The notes: a model not told the origin generated them from the letters alone. DNA of 64,000 bases from Angiostrongylus vasorum (GCA_018806985.1 JADANN010000018.1:1830501-1894500); one strand, 5' to 3'; positions 35,101-44,800 are shown, numbered from the stretch's first letter. Numbers and translations are program-made.

Positions 35101-38100
35101 ATGGAAACGCCGGACTCCTCAGCTTGGGAGACCCTGCTAGTGGGATGAATCCCCCTCACTGTACGACGATGAAGCGGTAAATCGTTGGGAGAGAAATGTA
35201 GTTTAAATGCAAGAAAGAGAGCCGTGAAAGAAATTTAAACCCTAATTTGGAACTGTATATTGTATATGATTGTAGGTAACAATTACGAATTAGACGTAAA
35301 AAGGGATTGTCGATAATCATAATAAATCCGATTCCAAAGGTGTACCTTGTATATTATTGTGGGTAAGCACGCACTAATCTGCCGTAACATCTTTGGGATT
35401 ATAAGCGTTTGTATGGAAAACATTTCTCTGTTAAGAATGGTGAAGCAGTCAACCAACCCATTCTGTACAGCTCTTTGGCAAATACTTTTTCTTTTGATCT
35501 TCGGTTCCTAACTGCAAAATTAACGGAATTACCAACGTATTCTGAACGTCGACGAACACGGATACAGATGGATCGACCTGAACCTTTTCATAAAGGAAAA
35601 AGAATAAGGTTGAGGAATAGAAACAAAAAAACATCAGCCTGCTAAGAAAATGCAATGGAATTTCCAACTCACTTAAATTATTCACAACAAGAAAAAAGTA
35701 ATCTCGTTTGATTTAGTGAACAATACTCAAGTAATGATCACTAAGGTCAGAACTAATTCCTTGCAAAATAAGCCCATCCAGAAAACTCTTGACTCAAAAT
35801 TGGTTTTAGAACACCAAATGTCGTAACTTTACTTAAATTGTTCCCATGTTATCAGCATCAGGGTGTAAAAGACATTAAGATCTATGATTTCGTGGAATAG
35901 ATGGTTGTAAAATATTACTGTAAAATAGCAGTGAGCATCAAACCTTAGCAAGTTCCTCTATGATAAGTATAGAGTCAAAGAATGATGACCCTGTACCGCC
36001 ATAAGCTTCGGGGACTTCTATACCCATGAACTGAAAACACACAAGATCTCCTAAATCTTCCTAAAAATCTAGCATGTCCAATGTAAACAAATACATCTCA
36101 CCTAATAGCGAACTTTATTAATATAATAGAAAACTAATAGGGTTCACATATCTTTTGGTTCGACCGCAACCGGGCTCACCGAGCCTAGCATACTTCCCGT
36201 GCTGCTAGATTGGTACCAGACCTGTCTGAAATCAACCCACTTCTTCCAACAGACGTGAAATCGCCCTTCCATGGCTATACCAATATACCAAGGAGAACCA
36301 ACTGGCCCGGCATACAACGACGTTCATAAGGAATGGCGAAAATCCCCAGGTGGCAGTCAAATTCCCACGAAAAAAATTTGAAAACCTCCGCCGACGGTGG
36401 AGGCGATGGAATGAAACGAATGCAAGAAGTGCTGGGATCCACATAATAGATGTGAAGATGAGTGATGTAAAACAAAGAAGATTACAATTTTGCGAATAAG
36501 TCACAAGTTGTTTAAACACCAACTTGATGGAATTTCAAGTTCATTAAGTCCAAAACTTGTTTTTCTCTTCGCTTGTTTCATCGATACTCACACTTTAACA
36601 GCAAAGCAACTGAACAGCTGATATAACGTCCATCACGGCGTGACAACACTCACAGAGGGATTGTTAGTACTACGCTTTCGGCTGGTTCGCTTATGATAGA
36701 ATTGGAAAGTTGGAATTTTCTTTTGGGAATTCCAACTTAACGCAAATTATTAAGAAAAAAAAACGACAGAAAAATCATAGAAAATCGGGAGCGATCGCAC
36801 AAGATCTCTTCTAAGTCTGTCTAGTGTTCAGGGGGTAAACAACCAGCATCGTCGCCAGCTAGTAGCCATGCGTGGATCGAGCAGATTACAACGCTTCAAG
36901 ATCTACTTCCATAAAAAGACAATCTATGTCTTGCCATGTTGAAAGAAATATTGAGGGAAAAACTAACCAAAAGAACTTACGCCATTTTCAAATACTCCGG
37001 TTATTACTGACTGGTGCATCTGTGACTTCTCATCCATTTCTCGCACTAGTGGTTTCACTACATTGTTAGAAAAGCGCTTCACTAAAATTGGAAAGCAAGA
37101 TATACATTGAAGAAGGCAAAGCTTACCACGAACTACACGGTATGCATGTAGAATTAAAGTGTGTTTTCCAGACTAAAAAAAGCTTTCGGCGTTGATCAGT
37201 ACCTGAGGGATGCGCCATGCATTCGACTTCTTAAGCATCGCTGTGACTGAATGCATATCTGGCCTTTACAATGACTCGCGGTGGCCTACCGATGTATCGA
37301 GCCAGTGCTGCTATACTCCCAGACAAGTCTGGTACCAATTTGTGGACCCCGGAGGAATGGAGGGCTTGGTGGGCCTTGGGCGCAAGGATCGATCCCATGT
37401 GCATTGTAGGGCGCCTCCCACCATTACGCCACACGCGCCCTTTTTTCAGATTACGTGAACTAAACGAGATTGTTCGCAAGCAACTGACGGTATGTACACA
37501 CCACCTTCCTACTTAGAAACAATGAAGAGAAGCGATGTCATGCGAAAGTGTGACTTTTTTTTAAAACTTTTCCAACGTGCAGCATACTGGGTTGCTCGGT
37601 GACTATAAGAAAGATGTCGAGATAAGTATGAAATGGTTCTGACAAGCTAGTAGCGCCAAAAGTTCCCACGACCGTGTTCTTTAAAAAAAAGAAAGGTAAG
37701 GCTTTACATAAGTATGAAAGACCCACCACTTAACAAACGCTATTCATGACATTAGAGAAAAACTGCTCCTTGTGCGAAAGAAAAGATGGTCCCATCCCAT
37801 AAAAGACCTTGAGACGACCATGACACCGTGTAAACAAAAGCTTCAATTTTTTGTGATATAGTTCAAATTTCTATCATACTGTCTCCTATAGAATTCCCAC
37901 TCCCAACACTGCGAAGAGAAATCCTGCAACTGTGACTTAACAAGGACGGTCCTGGTCATCATTGTAAACTTAGAATCGCCCTTGCTGTTCTTTCTACTCC
38001 ACTGAATCCTAATGTGAAGTTGTTCAGATGTTCGGTTGCGTGTGTGTTGAAATTGCCAGTGATGACGTTATACCTACTTGGATACTTGGATGGTCCGTCC

Positions 38101-39601
38101 TCACTGGTTGTGCGGGCCCCAGCGTAATTTCCATTTTTTCGTAGCTTTGCTGGTTTAGCTATTGTGGTATCCTGGAGTCCCAAGGTCAGTCAGGCGAAAG
38201 TCTGCCTCAGCTCGTCATCACACCAGGTAGTCGACGCCTTTCTGGATGAGAGGGAGATTTGCTACTATGCGACTAGTTTGATACTTGGACGGTGGTGGAT
38301 CTTGGTATTGGTTTACTCTTAGCTGGGCTTCCTGATAGGAACGCTGGATTCCTTCTCAGCTTGGAAGACCCTGCTCAGGGTATGAATTACCCGGCTGTAC
38401 ATCGCAGCTCAACAGCCAACGATGAGGCGGTAAAGCGTTGGGAGGATGACCTCATAAAGGACAGAAATTCTCGAGGTCCATTTCAAATACTTGGCTTCTT
38501 CACAGATTGATATTGAAATGTAGTTCAAAAGATCGTCGTAGACGTTACTGTGTACTTACATCTTCTCAAGTTTGCCCAATAGAGATTGTCAGTAGTTTGA
38601 AGAAAATGTTGACTATGATGAAGCTCGTGTTTATGAGAATAACAACACCGCCTACTCTTCTACTACCATTTGTTTCCAAGAGCAGTTTTCTCCGATATCA
38701 TGAACGCCGTTTGTTAAGTGGTGGGCGTTTCATACCTATACAATATTCTAACTTTTGTTGAAAGCAACATAGTCATGGAAACCTTGAGCGTTTGGTAAAC
38801 TTCGTTCGCGATCAGCGGAACAAATACCTCCGAACATTCCAGCTATTTGTGTCTTGGTCAAAAAGACTACGAACTTAGCTCAAGCCTGACTAGTAGTAAC
38901 GAAGCCGCTTGGGAAGCTTTAAAAAATGTTTCGGAGATGTTGTGAAGGGAAACAATGAACACCCTGGTTCGTGCTCAACTCTTCTACTCCACGGTTTTCC
39001 TGTCTTCCCACCTGTTTTGAGAGCTGGACATGAGCCTTCAGTGCCTGGATTTCATGGGTTGTTAGGGACACAAAAGGAAGGTCATAATCCAGCAATCGGG
39101 CTACTTAACCAACACTGAGTGGAAAACATGATACGCTTCTGCTTCGTTTAGCGATGACTTCCACACCGCAATTCAAGCACATGACGGGAACAAATCGGAA
39201 CTTTGATGTCTCTTAAACGAAGCATTTGGTGAGGTGAGGAGGACAGGTGACAGGGATCACTAAGGTAGAAAAGTGGAAAAGCACATTCAAGCCAGAAATC
39301 TTCCCCATCATCTCGTTGTTGGCAAAACGGTCATGCGCCGAATTCTACACTGTTACATGGCTATATTAGAATTACGTAACACTTTTCCACAACTAGAAGT
39401 CAAGTTAAAAAGTTTGAGTAAGTTATAGAAACTAGCATAAGACCAAACCGTACCGGCACTTTTCAAATGTTGCTCATGTTCACTCAGCTGAGTAACTGGA
39501 GGTGGTGGACGACCTTCGACATCATGGCGATGCCTACCTGAGATGGCAGTCACCATGCCACGAAGACTGCTTGTACGGGCCACTACACGAGAAGAAAGCA
39601 T
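23063..39601 (-). CDS. ACADSB: Short/branched-chain acyl-CoA dehydrogenase, mitochondrial (ACADSB/acdh type), complete 11-exon gene
   Basis: Flavoenzyme that inserts the alpha-beta double bond into short branched-chain acyl-CoAs (isoleucine breakdown and related short acyl-CoA oxidation) in the mitochondrial matrix. Eleven exons (39601-39454, 37081-36981, 36030-35944, 35577-35458, 29151-29008, 28873-28684, 28424-28279, 27671-27591, 27514-27458, 23310-23211, 23145-23063) join in phase to 1257 nt, 418 residues, close to the 432 of the human enzyme. An Arg/Ser-rich presequence ([15 protein letters not shown]) fits mitochondrial import. Signature 1 is [12 protein letters not shown] at about 157-168. 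The catalytic base is Glu in [10 protein letters not shown] at about 396. Signature 2, [16 protein letters not shown], has Ala where Asp/Glu/Asn is usual. Which nematode acdh paralogue it is cannot be decided. Confidence 0.95.
23211..23310 (-). CDS. ACADSB: ACADSB-like exon 10 (signature 2)
   Basis: [20 protein letters not shown], then [13 protein letters not shown]. Lies 4.1 kb beyond exon 9 across a transposon-filled intron. Donor ATTG/GTAACT. Confidence 0.93.
23690..24300 (+). mobile_element. piggyBac-like transposase relic in ACADSB intron 9
   Basis: Broken frames on the plus strand resemble piggyBac transposase: [17 protein letters not shown] near 23985-24035, [10 protein letters not shown] near 24135, then [18 protein letters not shown] after a shift. 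The order and spacing fit the family. Multiple stops are present, and no terminal repeats were identified. Confidence 0.5.
24320..24420 (+). repeat. SINE family C, 3' fragment
   Basis: Only the family C tail: CAATCACCTAACGATGCTTA, AATGAAGTCCAATGCATGG and GATTGATCAACGGCGAGAGC. Confidence 0.65.
24834..24873 (-). ncRNA. Hammerhead-like motif, core mutated
   Basis: Minus strand: CAGGCU, CUGAAAA (the conserved G of the GA pair is A), AGGC...GCC, GAAAC, GUC, AGCUAC. Expected inactive. Confidence 0.5.
25184..25435 (-). pseudogene. PLE GIY-YIG endonuclease fragment
   Basis: [34 protein letters not shown] (here [14 protein letters not shown]) and [14 protein letters not shown], closely matching PLE1. 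The T of the ETG motif is M here. Confidence 0.8.
26209..26248 (+). ncRNA. Hammerhead-like motif, altered stem III
   Basis: CAGGCU, CUGAAGA, an extra A, GGC...GCC, GAAA then UUUC in place of CGUC, and AGCUAC. The catalytic box is intact, but the palindromic ACGU is lost and the triplet is UUC. Confidence 0.5.
27035..27195 (+). repeat. SINE family B, internally deleted
   Basis: CACCGTCCTGGTGTCAAAC, GGCAAATCTGCCCCAGATCC, then directly GTGAGGACAAGCCGTCC and AAGTATCCAAGTG. The middle of the family B consensus is missing. Confidence 0.6.
27458..27514 (-). CDS. ACADSB: ACADSB-like exon 9
   Basis: 19 codons, [19 protein letters not shown]. Acceptor TTTTAAG, donor CAG/GTACGT. Confidence 0.92.
27591..27671 (-). 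CDS. ACADSB: ACADSB-like exon 8
   Basis: 27 codons, [20 protein letters not shown] to NAARMK. Acceptor TTTCAG, donor AAG/GTTTAC. Confidence 0.93.
27975..28200 (+). repeat. SINE family C relic in ACADSB intron 7
   Basis: B-box-like GGTGCGATACC, degraded core AAATTGGAACCAGATTGACC, and a tail with AGGCCAGACATGCAGC and ACTGATCAACATGAACGCC. Old and diverged. Confidence 0.5.
28279..28424 (-). CDS. ACADSB: ACADSB-like exon 7 (followed by GC-AG intron)
   Basis: [20 protein letters not shown] to GSRIIDFQ. Acceptor CACCAG. The donor is CAG/GCAAGG, a GC donor, since the next exon starts with the expected Gly of DFQG. Confidence 0.93.
28684..28873 (-). CDS. ACADSB: ACADSB-like exon 6
   Basis: [20 protein letters not shown] to [10 protein letters not shown]. 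This is the beta-domain with [16 protein letters not shown]. Acceptor ATTTAG, donor AAAAG/GTGAAG. Confidence 0.95.
29008..29151 (-). CDS. ACADSB: ACADSB-like exon 5 (FAD/substrate signature 1)
   Basis: 48 codons, [20 protein letters not shown] to NAGHASFFL. Holds acyl-CoA dehydrogenase signature 1. The intron before it is 6.3 kb and contains RTE copy 2. Confidence 0.95.
29165..29555 (-). repeat. SINE family B, near full length
   Basis: Begins 14 bp upstream of ACADSB exon 5's acceptor, in the same sense as the gene. Minus-strand order: GTTTACCTCCTCATC, CACCACCGTCCTGC, GGTGGCAAATCTCCC, then a GAGGACCAGCCGTTC tail with AAGTATCAAGTAAGTAA. Confidence 0.7.
29665..29905 (+). repeat. tRNA-derived SINE, family A
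   Basis: Clear tRNA-like head: TGGTGTAATGGCCAACGC (A box) and GTGTTCGGTCCCC (B box), then the CAGCATCATTATGG tail. Confidence 0.75.
29935..30190 (+). repeat. tRNA-derived SINE, family A
   Basis: Second tandemly placed family A copy: GATGGGTGAATGCTGATAGC upstream block, B-box-like GTGTTCAGTACCC, and the CAGCATCATTATGG tail. Confidence 0.65.
30240..30370 (+). repeat. tRNA-derived SINE, family A
   Basis: Head with AGTGATGCAGTTGGTAAAAC and a canonical B box GGTTCGAATCT, then GTCTGAGTTTTGCAAATACC. Tail truncated. Confidence 0.65.
30520..30640 (-). repeat. SINE family A fragment, inverted
   Basis: Minus-strand tail and part of the head: TTTGCTCATATTTCAGCATT and TGTGGTTATATTTCACATC. Confidence 0.5.
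31404..32580 (-). pseudogene. RTE copy 2 reverse transcriptase, interrupted
   Basis: Blocks: [56 protein letters not shown], catalytic FDDD (31764-31775), [16 protein letters not shown], ending at TGA 31404-31406. The C-terminal 145 codons (30954-31391) are open beyond the TGA. Confidence 0.88.
32870..33850 (-). pseudogene. RTE copy 2 endonuclease, interrupted
   Basis: Endonuclease fragments on the minus strand: [11 protein letters not shown] near 33650, [40 protein letters not shown], then [11 protein letters not shown] near 33160 and again at 33220 because of the duplication. Frames are broken. Confidence 0.8.
33141..33262. repeat. 61-bp tandem duplication inside RTE copy 2
   Basis: 33141-33201 and 33202-33262 appear identical. 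They cover the [15 protein letters not shown] part of the endonuclease. Copy 1 has one unit. Confidence 0.92.
34828..35195 (-). repeat. SINE family B, near full length
   Basis: Sense minus. Full order of family B blocks from the GCGGTAAATCG region at 35180 to the AAGTATCAAGTAAGTAA tail at 34830. Confidence 0.7.
35458..35577 (-). CDS. ACADSB: ACADSB-like exon 4
   Basis: 40 codons, [20 protein letters not shown] to KSCTEW. Acceptor chosen at GGTTCAG (35577) rather than AAAAG (35583), because it restores the usual ELAK-VD junction. Donor TGG/GTTGGT. Confidence 0.88.
35944..36030 (-). CDS. ACADSB: ACADSB-like exon 3
   Basis: 29 codons, [20 protein letters not shown] to EELAK. Acceptor TTTTCAG, donor AAG/GTTTGA. 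Phase 0 at both ends. Confidence 0.94.
36155..36480 (+). repeat. SINE family D, head truncated
   Basis: B-box-like GGTTCGACCGC, shared core with GATTGGTACCAGACCTGTC, then the family D tail: ACCTCCGCCGACGGTGGAGG, AATGCAAGAAGTGCTGGGATC and AGATGTGAAGATG. Located in ACADSB intron 2. Confidence 0.65.
36981..37081 (-). CDS. ACADSB: ACADSB-like exon 2
   Basis: Encodes [20 protein letters not shown] and on to GVFENG, the N-terminal helical domain. Acceptor TTTTAG, donor GGC/GTAAGT. Confidence 0.92.
37170..37442 (-). repeat. tRNA-derived SINE, family C
   Basis: Well-preserved copy just upstream of ACADSB exon 2. Minus strand: TGGCGTAATGGTGGGAGG (A box), GGATCGATCCT-like B box, core with AAATTGGTACCAGACTTGTC, and the tail ending GATCAACGCCGAAAGC. 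Confidence 0.8.
37945..39255. mobile_element. 5'-inverted RTE relic with SINE insertion, ACADSB intron 1
   Basis: The endonuclease part lies on the minus strand (37945-38061 and 38462-38740, split by a family B SINE). The RT C-terminal part lies on the plus strand from about 38790, with a block like [12 protein letters not shown] near 38830 and AAWEALKN near 38910. It ends in GACAGGTGACAGG near 39250, the RTE 3' end. The inversion of the 5' part relative to the 3' part resembles a twin-priming product. Confidence 0.6.
38062..38460 (-). repeat. SINE family B inserted in RTE relic
   Basis: Complete family B copy, tail at 38068 (AAGTATCCAAGTAGG on minus). Flanked on both sides by endonuclease sequence of the RTE relic, so it is younger than that insertion. 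Confidence 0.7.
39454..39601 (-). CDS. ACADSB: ACADSB-like exon 1 (start, presequence)
   Basis: ATG at 39601, one base after an acceptor-like TTTTCCTTCTTCAG. Encodes [20 protein letters not shown] and the linker to [15 protein letters not shown]. Donor GCCG/GTACGG, phase 1. An upstream in-frame ATG exists but lies before the acceptor and is not used in this model. Confidence 0.9.
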
Positions 39602-39615
39602 TCTGAAGAAGGAAA
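39602..39615 (-). promoter_or_regulatory. Probable spliced-leader trans-splice acceptor of ACADSB
   Basis: Minus strand reads TTTTCCTTCTTCAG directly followed by A and the ATG. A pyrimidine-rich acceptor one base before the start codon, with no in-frame upstream exon found, fits nematode SL trans-splicing. Confidence 0.5.
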
Positions 39616-40004
39616 AGAATTCAAGACTGTAGAAAACTACCACATAATCAAATTACGAAGTAAAGATGGCGTAGATTCGACCGTACACAAAAAAGATATC
39701 GTATCGATGCCCACAAACTGAGACCAGCTCCCTGCTCTGTTACTGCTGTGAAGGATCAAAACTACAACAGTATATCATCAGCAAGTGTTCTACATCGAGA
39801 TGACAATGGAACAAATCATTCGTAGACAACGCAGTGCCTCAAGATTCAAGCTTCAGGTCTGTTAACGTTGCGGATAAGACTTCTTCTATGGTCAATGGTC
39901 GACTACAGAAGAAATCATTTTGGATGTTATGCACGATTTCCAATGCTACCCTTTTACAAGCAATCTTAAGATCGAAAGCAAACCAACACTGAGTGACGGA
40001 TGAA

Positions 40005-40398
40005 TGCTACTTACTTGAATACTTGGATGGCCCGTCTTCACTTGTTCTGCGGGTTCCACCACAATTTCCATTTCGGAATCTTGCTGGTTTAGCCATTGTG
40101 GTTCCCTGGAATCCCGAGGTCAGCCTGGCCAAAGTCTGCCCCAGGTCGTGTTCACCATAGGCAGTCATCGCCCTTGTGGATCAAAGGGAAATTTGCCACC
40201 ATTCGACAAGCTTGATGCCAGGACGGTGGTGGATTTTGGTATTGGTTTACTTCTAGCTGGGCTTCCTGATAGAAACGTCGAACTTCCTCTCAGCTTAGGA
40301 GACGCAGCCAGGCACATGAATCCCTTCCTGTACGTCGCAGCTCGACAAAGGAACACGTCTCAGCCACGATGAGGAGGTAAACCGTTAGGAGGATGGAT
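40005..40398 (-). repeat. SINE family B, near full length
   Basis: All family B blocks in minus orientation, tail AAGTATTCAAGTAAGTAGC at 40007-40024, 5' end near 40390 (CGGTTTACCTCCTC). Confidence 0.7.
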
Positions 40399-41524
40399 GA
40401 ATGTTTTGCTATAGACGAAAGCTGTTCTGTACGAGAAAGGAAAAAGGTATAACCGTCTTAACAGGTGAATAGACGTGACAATGAAGCCAATCAGGAGCTT
40501 ACAGCATCGGAACAGAACTGATGTGCTGTCTTCACACCAGTAGCTTACTCTGTTATCAACGAGTAGGTGATTATCACTTGAAACCAATTGATATTCGTGT
40601 CGATCTATGATCTGGTTTCGACTGGAAACAATTCTTCGTTTTGCGACAAACTTCGAACACATCTAAGTTGCGCAGAATTCCCAATTTTTCCAACGAGGTT
40701 CGCAAAGGATCGATCCAATCAAATCTTATTTCCAACAACAGTTGAACACAATGGAAGCATTAACTTGTCACTTGTGATTGTACAGAGAATCAATCAATAA
40801 TCAATACAGAAGTGCTACGTAAACTCCAAAACAAAAGGAAAAACCTGCAAATTACAAAGCATCAAACTGGAGCCAGCACAACTCAGCTGTAAAGAGGAGA
40901 GTTATTGATCGAACAGTTATCGATTGACAAGTGGACGGTCGCCACCGATAGGCCAAGGCCTGTCAGGTGAACATCATGGTATGTCCACAGTGCTTCACAA
41001 ATGAATGGTTTATCAAACTGTCTTCTAGGCCACTTAGTTTCTCTGTCGAACGGCAGTACACAAGCACAACCAATGTGGTGACTGGGCAGAAGTGGCGGTA
41101 CTTTCTCTCCACAAGTGCAGCACTTGCGAGTCGCTCCAATGTAAAGTACTCTCTTTCGATTCCGTCTTAGACGTCGTCCTTCCCAGTTCGCGTTTTCCCT
41201 GAGCGCACTGTCTCATTTACCATTCATCATTCGCGCCATGCGCATTCCATGAAGTGCTACCTACTAATTCTTCGAGTACTTTGCTATTTCACAAATACTT
41301 CTGCTTCGATATCTGTATATCTGTTCTGCACTCTTTGTCTATTAGTACTGATTACTAACATGAATGATAGGATTACTTCCAGCGGACCATGTTTTTGAGG
41401 TGACACTCAACAATGTCTTCTGATTGATAGCCAAACTGCGTTGTCGGTTTCTTCTTATTTCGATGCTCTTTGGAAACCTGACGAAGCGAAAATCAGGAGA
41501 TGTAAAAAAGTACCCTGAAAAAGT

Positions 41525-41650
41525 GGCTTTCGTGCGAGTTGTGTGCCATTTCATGTCCTGGATTTTGGCTTTCGTGCGAGTTGTGTGCCATTTCTTGTCC
41601 TGGATTTTGGCTTTCATGCGAGTTCTGTATCATTTCCTGTCCTGGTTTTT
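41525..41650. repeat. 42-bp minisatellite, 3 units
   Basis: Units start at 41525, 41567 and 41609 (GGCTTTCGTGCGAGTTGTGT and so on). Units 1 and 2 are nearly ident; unit 3 is diverged. A period of 42 keeps the frame open on both strands, but no gene evidence exists. Confidence 0.9.
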
Positions 41651-41820
41651 TCCGAGTGCTTTTCTCGTTCATCCACTGTATTTTCTACCAATCCTCTCTG
41701 GAGGATTTCCATTAACATATAGATTTGTTGACTATTCAAGATTTTCCTTCATATACTTGGCACTAGTCTATGCTGACATGACTGATACTGAAGCGGGACT
41801 TACCTGACTGGACATCGGAC

Positions 41821-41824
41821 ATGG
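41821..41824 (+). CDS. TXNDC11: TXNDC11-like exon 1 (tentative start)
   Basis: ATGG followed by GTTCGT. The only ATG found that joins in phase to exon 2 (giving [11 protein letters not shown]) without a stop. A start in another upstream exon is equally possible. Confidence 0.3.
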
Positions 41825-44800
41825 GTTCGTCCTTCTTGTCTTGATTTTCTACTTTTATCTTTTCTTTCCAAAGTACTTTTCACTTTCAAATCGATCTTCA
41901 TTGTTGATTTTCTTTTGAAATCTCGATTTCAGTTCAAACTCGATCATCGAGAGATTTGGATACACAACTAACCAGTGATACAGTCGAAGAAACCGCAGCC
42001 GGCAGTTCCATCGATCCTCACGAAGATCAGGCGAACGCTAGTACGGATACAGGTTCTGAAGAAGAACGGGAAGATCCTGGATTTGAGAAGCATCTAGGTG
42101 TCCAATTCTTCCTTCCTAAGCACGAAAAGTACTGGTGCGATGCCTTACAATGGATTTATGCCGGCAAGAAGTGAAATGTTTTCACAAAATTTCAGACGTG
42201 AGGTTCAGAAATGTAACTAGAGAAAGACGTCGTTCAGTGCTTATTCAGTCTATCACAATTCCCTCCAACTCATAGTATACTTGCACTGTCTCTCAGTTTA
42301 TACTGTATCTATCGGGTTACAATACTTTGTGCGTACTGAACCGTGGAAATGAGTGGATTCGTTCAGTACTGCTTCACTTGTTCTGTTACACGTCATCGTA
42401 ACGTGTCCCCACGCAGTTATCGCATACTGACCGCGTAGACGGAATTCGGCGCCCACAGGCCGTCCATCTGGCTCAGCGCTATTTTTTCTTACGAATTTTA
42501 GATACTATTCACCTTTTGCCATTTAATATCCCCCGTAGCTTTCCTATACTACTTCCCACATGTTCATCTTTCTTTTCATGGATTAGCTCCCAGTTACAAT
42601 CCTAGGATTTCTTTATAATGTTGTGGGAAGATGTGGGTATCCACTGTAGCTCCCCACACTGCTTCCCACATGTTCGTCTACCTTACCATAGATTGGCTCA
42701 CACTTATAATCCCAGGATTTCTTTATAGTGTTGTGGGATGATGTGGGGATGCGCTATATTGTCTTTCTTTTTCCTCTGAAATACATTATAGTTCTTTATG
42801 ACCTAATAATTTGTATCTTCAGTTCCATCACTGGATGTGAAGACTGTAGATTTACTTTTAAACGTATTCGCTCCAAAGACTATGGGTAAATGCCTTATTT
42901 TCGTATTGGGATTCATGCTTGCCAACTACTTGTGGGGTTTTCTTGTAGAAGTGTATTCTCGTCCAACCATATTGAAACCAAGAGGACCTCTACCATTTTT
43001 CTCGAATTCGTCTAGTAGCTACGTAACCGACTACTACACCGGGAATTTTCTGCCAGAAAAGTTAGTTATTTTCTTAGTAATTACTTTTGTACCACTCAAT
43101 ACGATGGGGGGCACGTAGCGCATTGGTTGGAGGCGCCCTGCAACAGAGACGTGGAATCGATCCCTGTGCCCATGGTGCACCAAGCTTTCCATCCCTCCGT
43201 GGTCGGCAAATTGGTACCAGGCTTGTCTGGGAGTATAGCAGCACTGGCTCGGTACATCGGTAGGCCACCGCGAGTCATTGTAAAGGCAAAATGTGCATTC
43301 GATCACCTCAAACGGTGTTTGATGAGGTACAATGCATGGTGCATCCCTCAGGGATTGATCAGCGACGAGAGCTTTATCCTTTATTACCAATACTCATGAT
43401 TTTAATCGTCTTCAGGACGTTACGTCATTATGATCTTCTTGTTGTAATGTATTATGCCCCATGGAGCTTTCATTCTCGAAATCTGAAGCACTCATTCGAG
43501 GTGGTCGCACTTATCTTGCGGAATCATAAAAACGTAAGTCTTTTCATCTTTTTTTAAATAACGTCTTTGCTTAAATGTGTTCACCAAACTACTGTTACCT
43601 CTTACCATCTTTTTTTATGAAAATATCAGATTCGATTTGTGGCAGTAAATTGTTGGACAACTACAGGAGAGTGTAGAAGGGCGTATAAGATCTATCAGTA
43701 TCCACTAATAGTTGCTTATTCCTCCACTGTTCATTCTGTCTATGAAGGCGAACATTCAACAGACCATCTGTACAGGTCAGTTTAGGATCGAATGCTTCAT
43801 TGTAATTATCCGAAGTCGCTCGTGTAACACCATCCTTTTTCTCTTCTTCATACTCTTATTGTATTCTTCATTATATTGTCAAACTTCTCCCTTTTTCTTG
43901 TTTTCTTTTTTGTGTTTTTTTAAGCCTTCATCTAAAAGCGACTATGAAACGTTAAATATTGTGACTATCTTTTAGCCTGCTTGAGAATTGCAGTGATTTG
44001 CGAATATCTTATTTACCCGTAGATACTTGGATGGCCCGTCCTCACTGGTTCTGGAGGCCGCAGCACAATCTCCATTTTTTCGGAGTTTGCTGGTTTAGCT
44101 ATCGTGGTTCCCTGGAGTCCCGAGGTCACCCCAGCTAAAGTATGCCCAGTTCGTCACCACCCCAGGCAGTCGCCACTCTTGTGAGTCAGAGGGAGATTTG
44201 CCACCATGCGACTAGTTCTTTACCAGGTCGATGATGGATCCCGGTATTGGTTTACTCTTAGCTGGGCTTCCCAATGGAAACGCCGGTCTCTTTCTGAGCT
44301 TAGGGAACACTACCAGGGGGATGAATTGCTTCGCTGTATATCGCAGGCCGACACCTAGGAACATCTCCCAGCCACTATGAGGCGGTAAACCGTTGGCAGG
44401 ATTTGCAAATACCACCTTGATAAATGCTAACCTCCCCAAGGGGCGATTCATTTCAAATTCCTGTGCTGAAATTAACTCACGTTTTCGGTTTTCGGACGTT
44501 GGCCCTTTTTTTATGAGTAACGTTTTATATTTTTTATATTCAAATTCTGTACGGATTTAAAGTACGGATTTATCCTTACGTTTTCACTTTGTTGTTTTCG
44601 TTTCATATGATTCCTGCTCCACTTTGAATCCGGCGTGTTACATGGTCATCGGTCCATCGACCAGCTAATTGAATGAACCACTTTGGTCCCGGCGTTTCCT
44701 AACATCCATGGGAAATCCAAATCACAGTGTAGTAAACTTGCTTTGGATCTACAATGACGGGTGAAGACTTTACGTGAAGACTTGAAGGCGTCCAGCGTGC

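Larger units (their letters stand above)
39616..41820. other. Divergent intergenic region between the ACADSB-like and TXNDC11-like genes
   Basis: No coding exon recognised. Contains a family B SINE (40005-40398) and a 42-bp minisatellite (41525-41650). It presumably holds the promoters of both genes; no specific element could be identified. Confidence 0.5.

Noticed and set aside
41424..41807. 127-codon hydrophobic open frame over the minisatellite
   Set aside because: The openness follows from the 42-bp (multiple of three) repeat. The minus strand is also open there, and no splice or similarity evidence supports it.
42098..42174. Extension of TXNDC11-like exon 2 through [15 protein letters not shown] to a TGA
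   Set aside because: Splicing at CTAG/GTGTCC gives the exact phase for exon 3, which carries the membrane segment expected next. The extension ends in a stop.
43108..43399. Open frames on both strands at 43034-43399
   Set aside because: They are translations of a family C SINE, and the same peptides recur at every SINE C copy.
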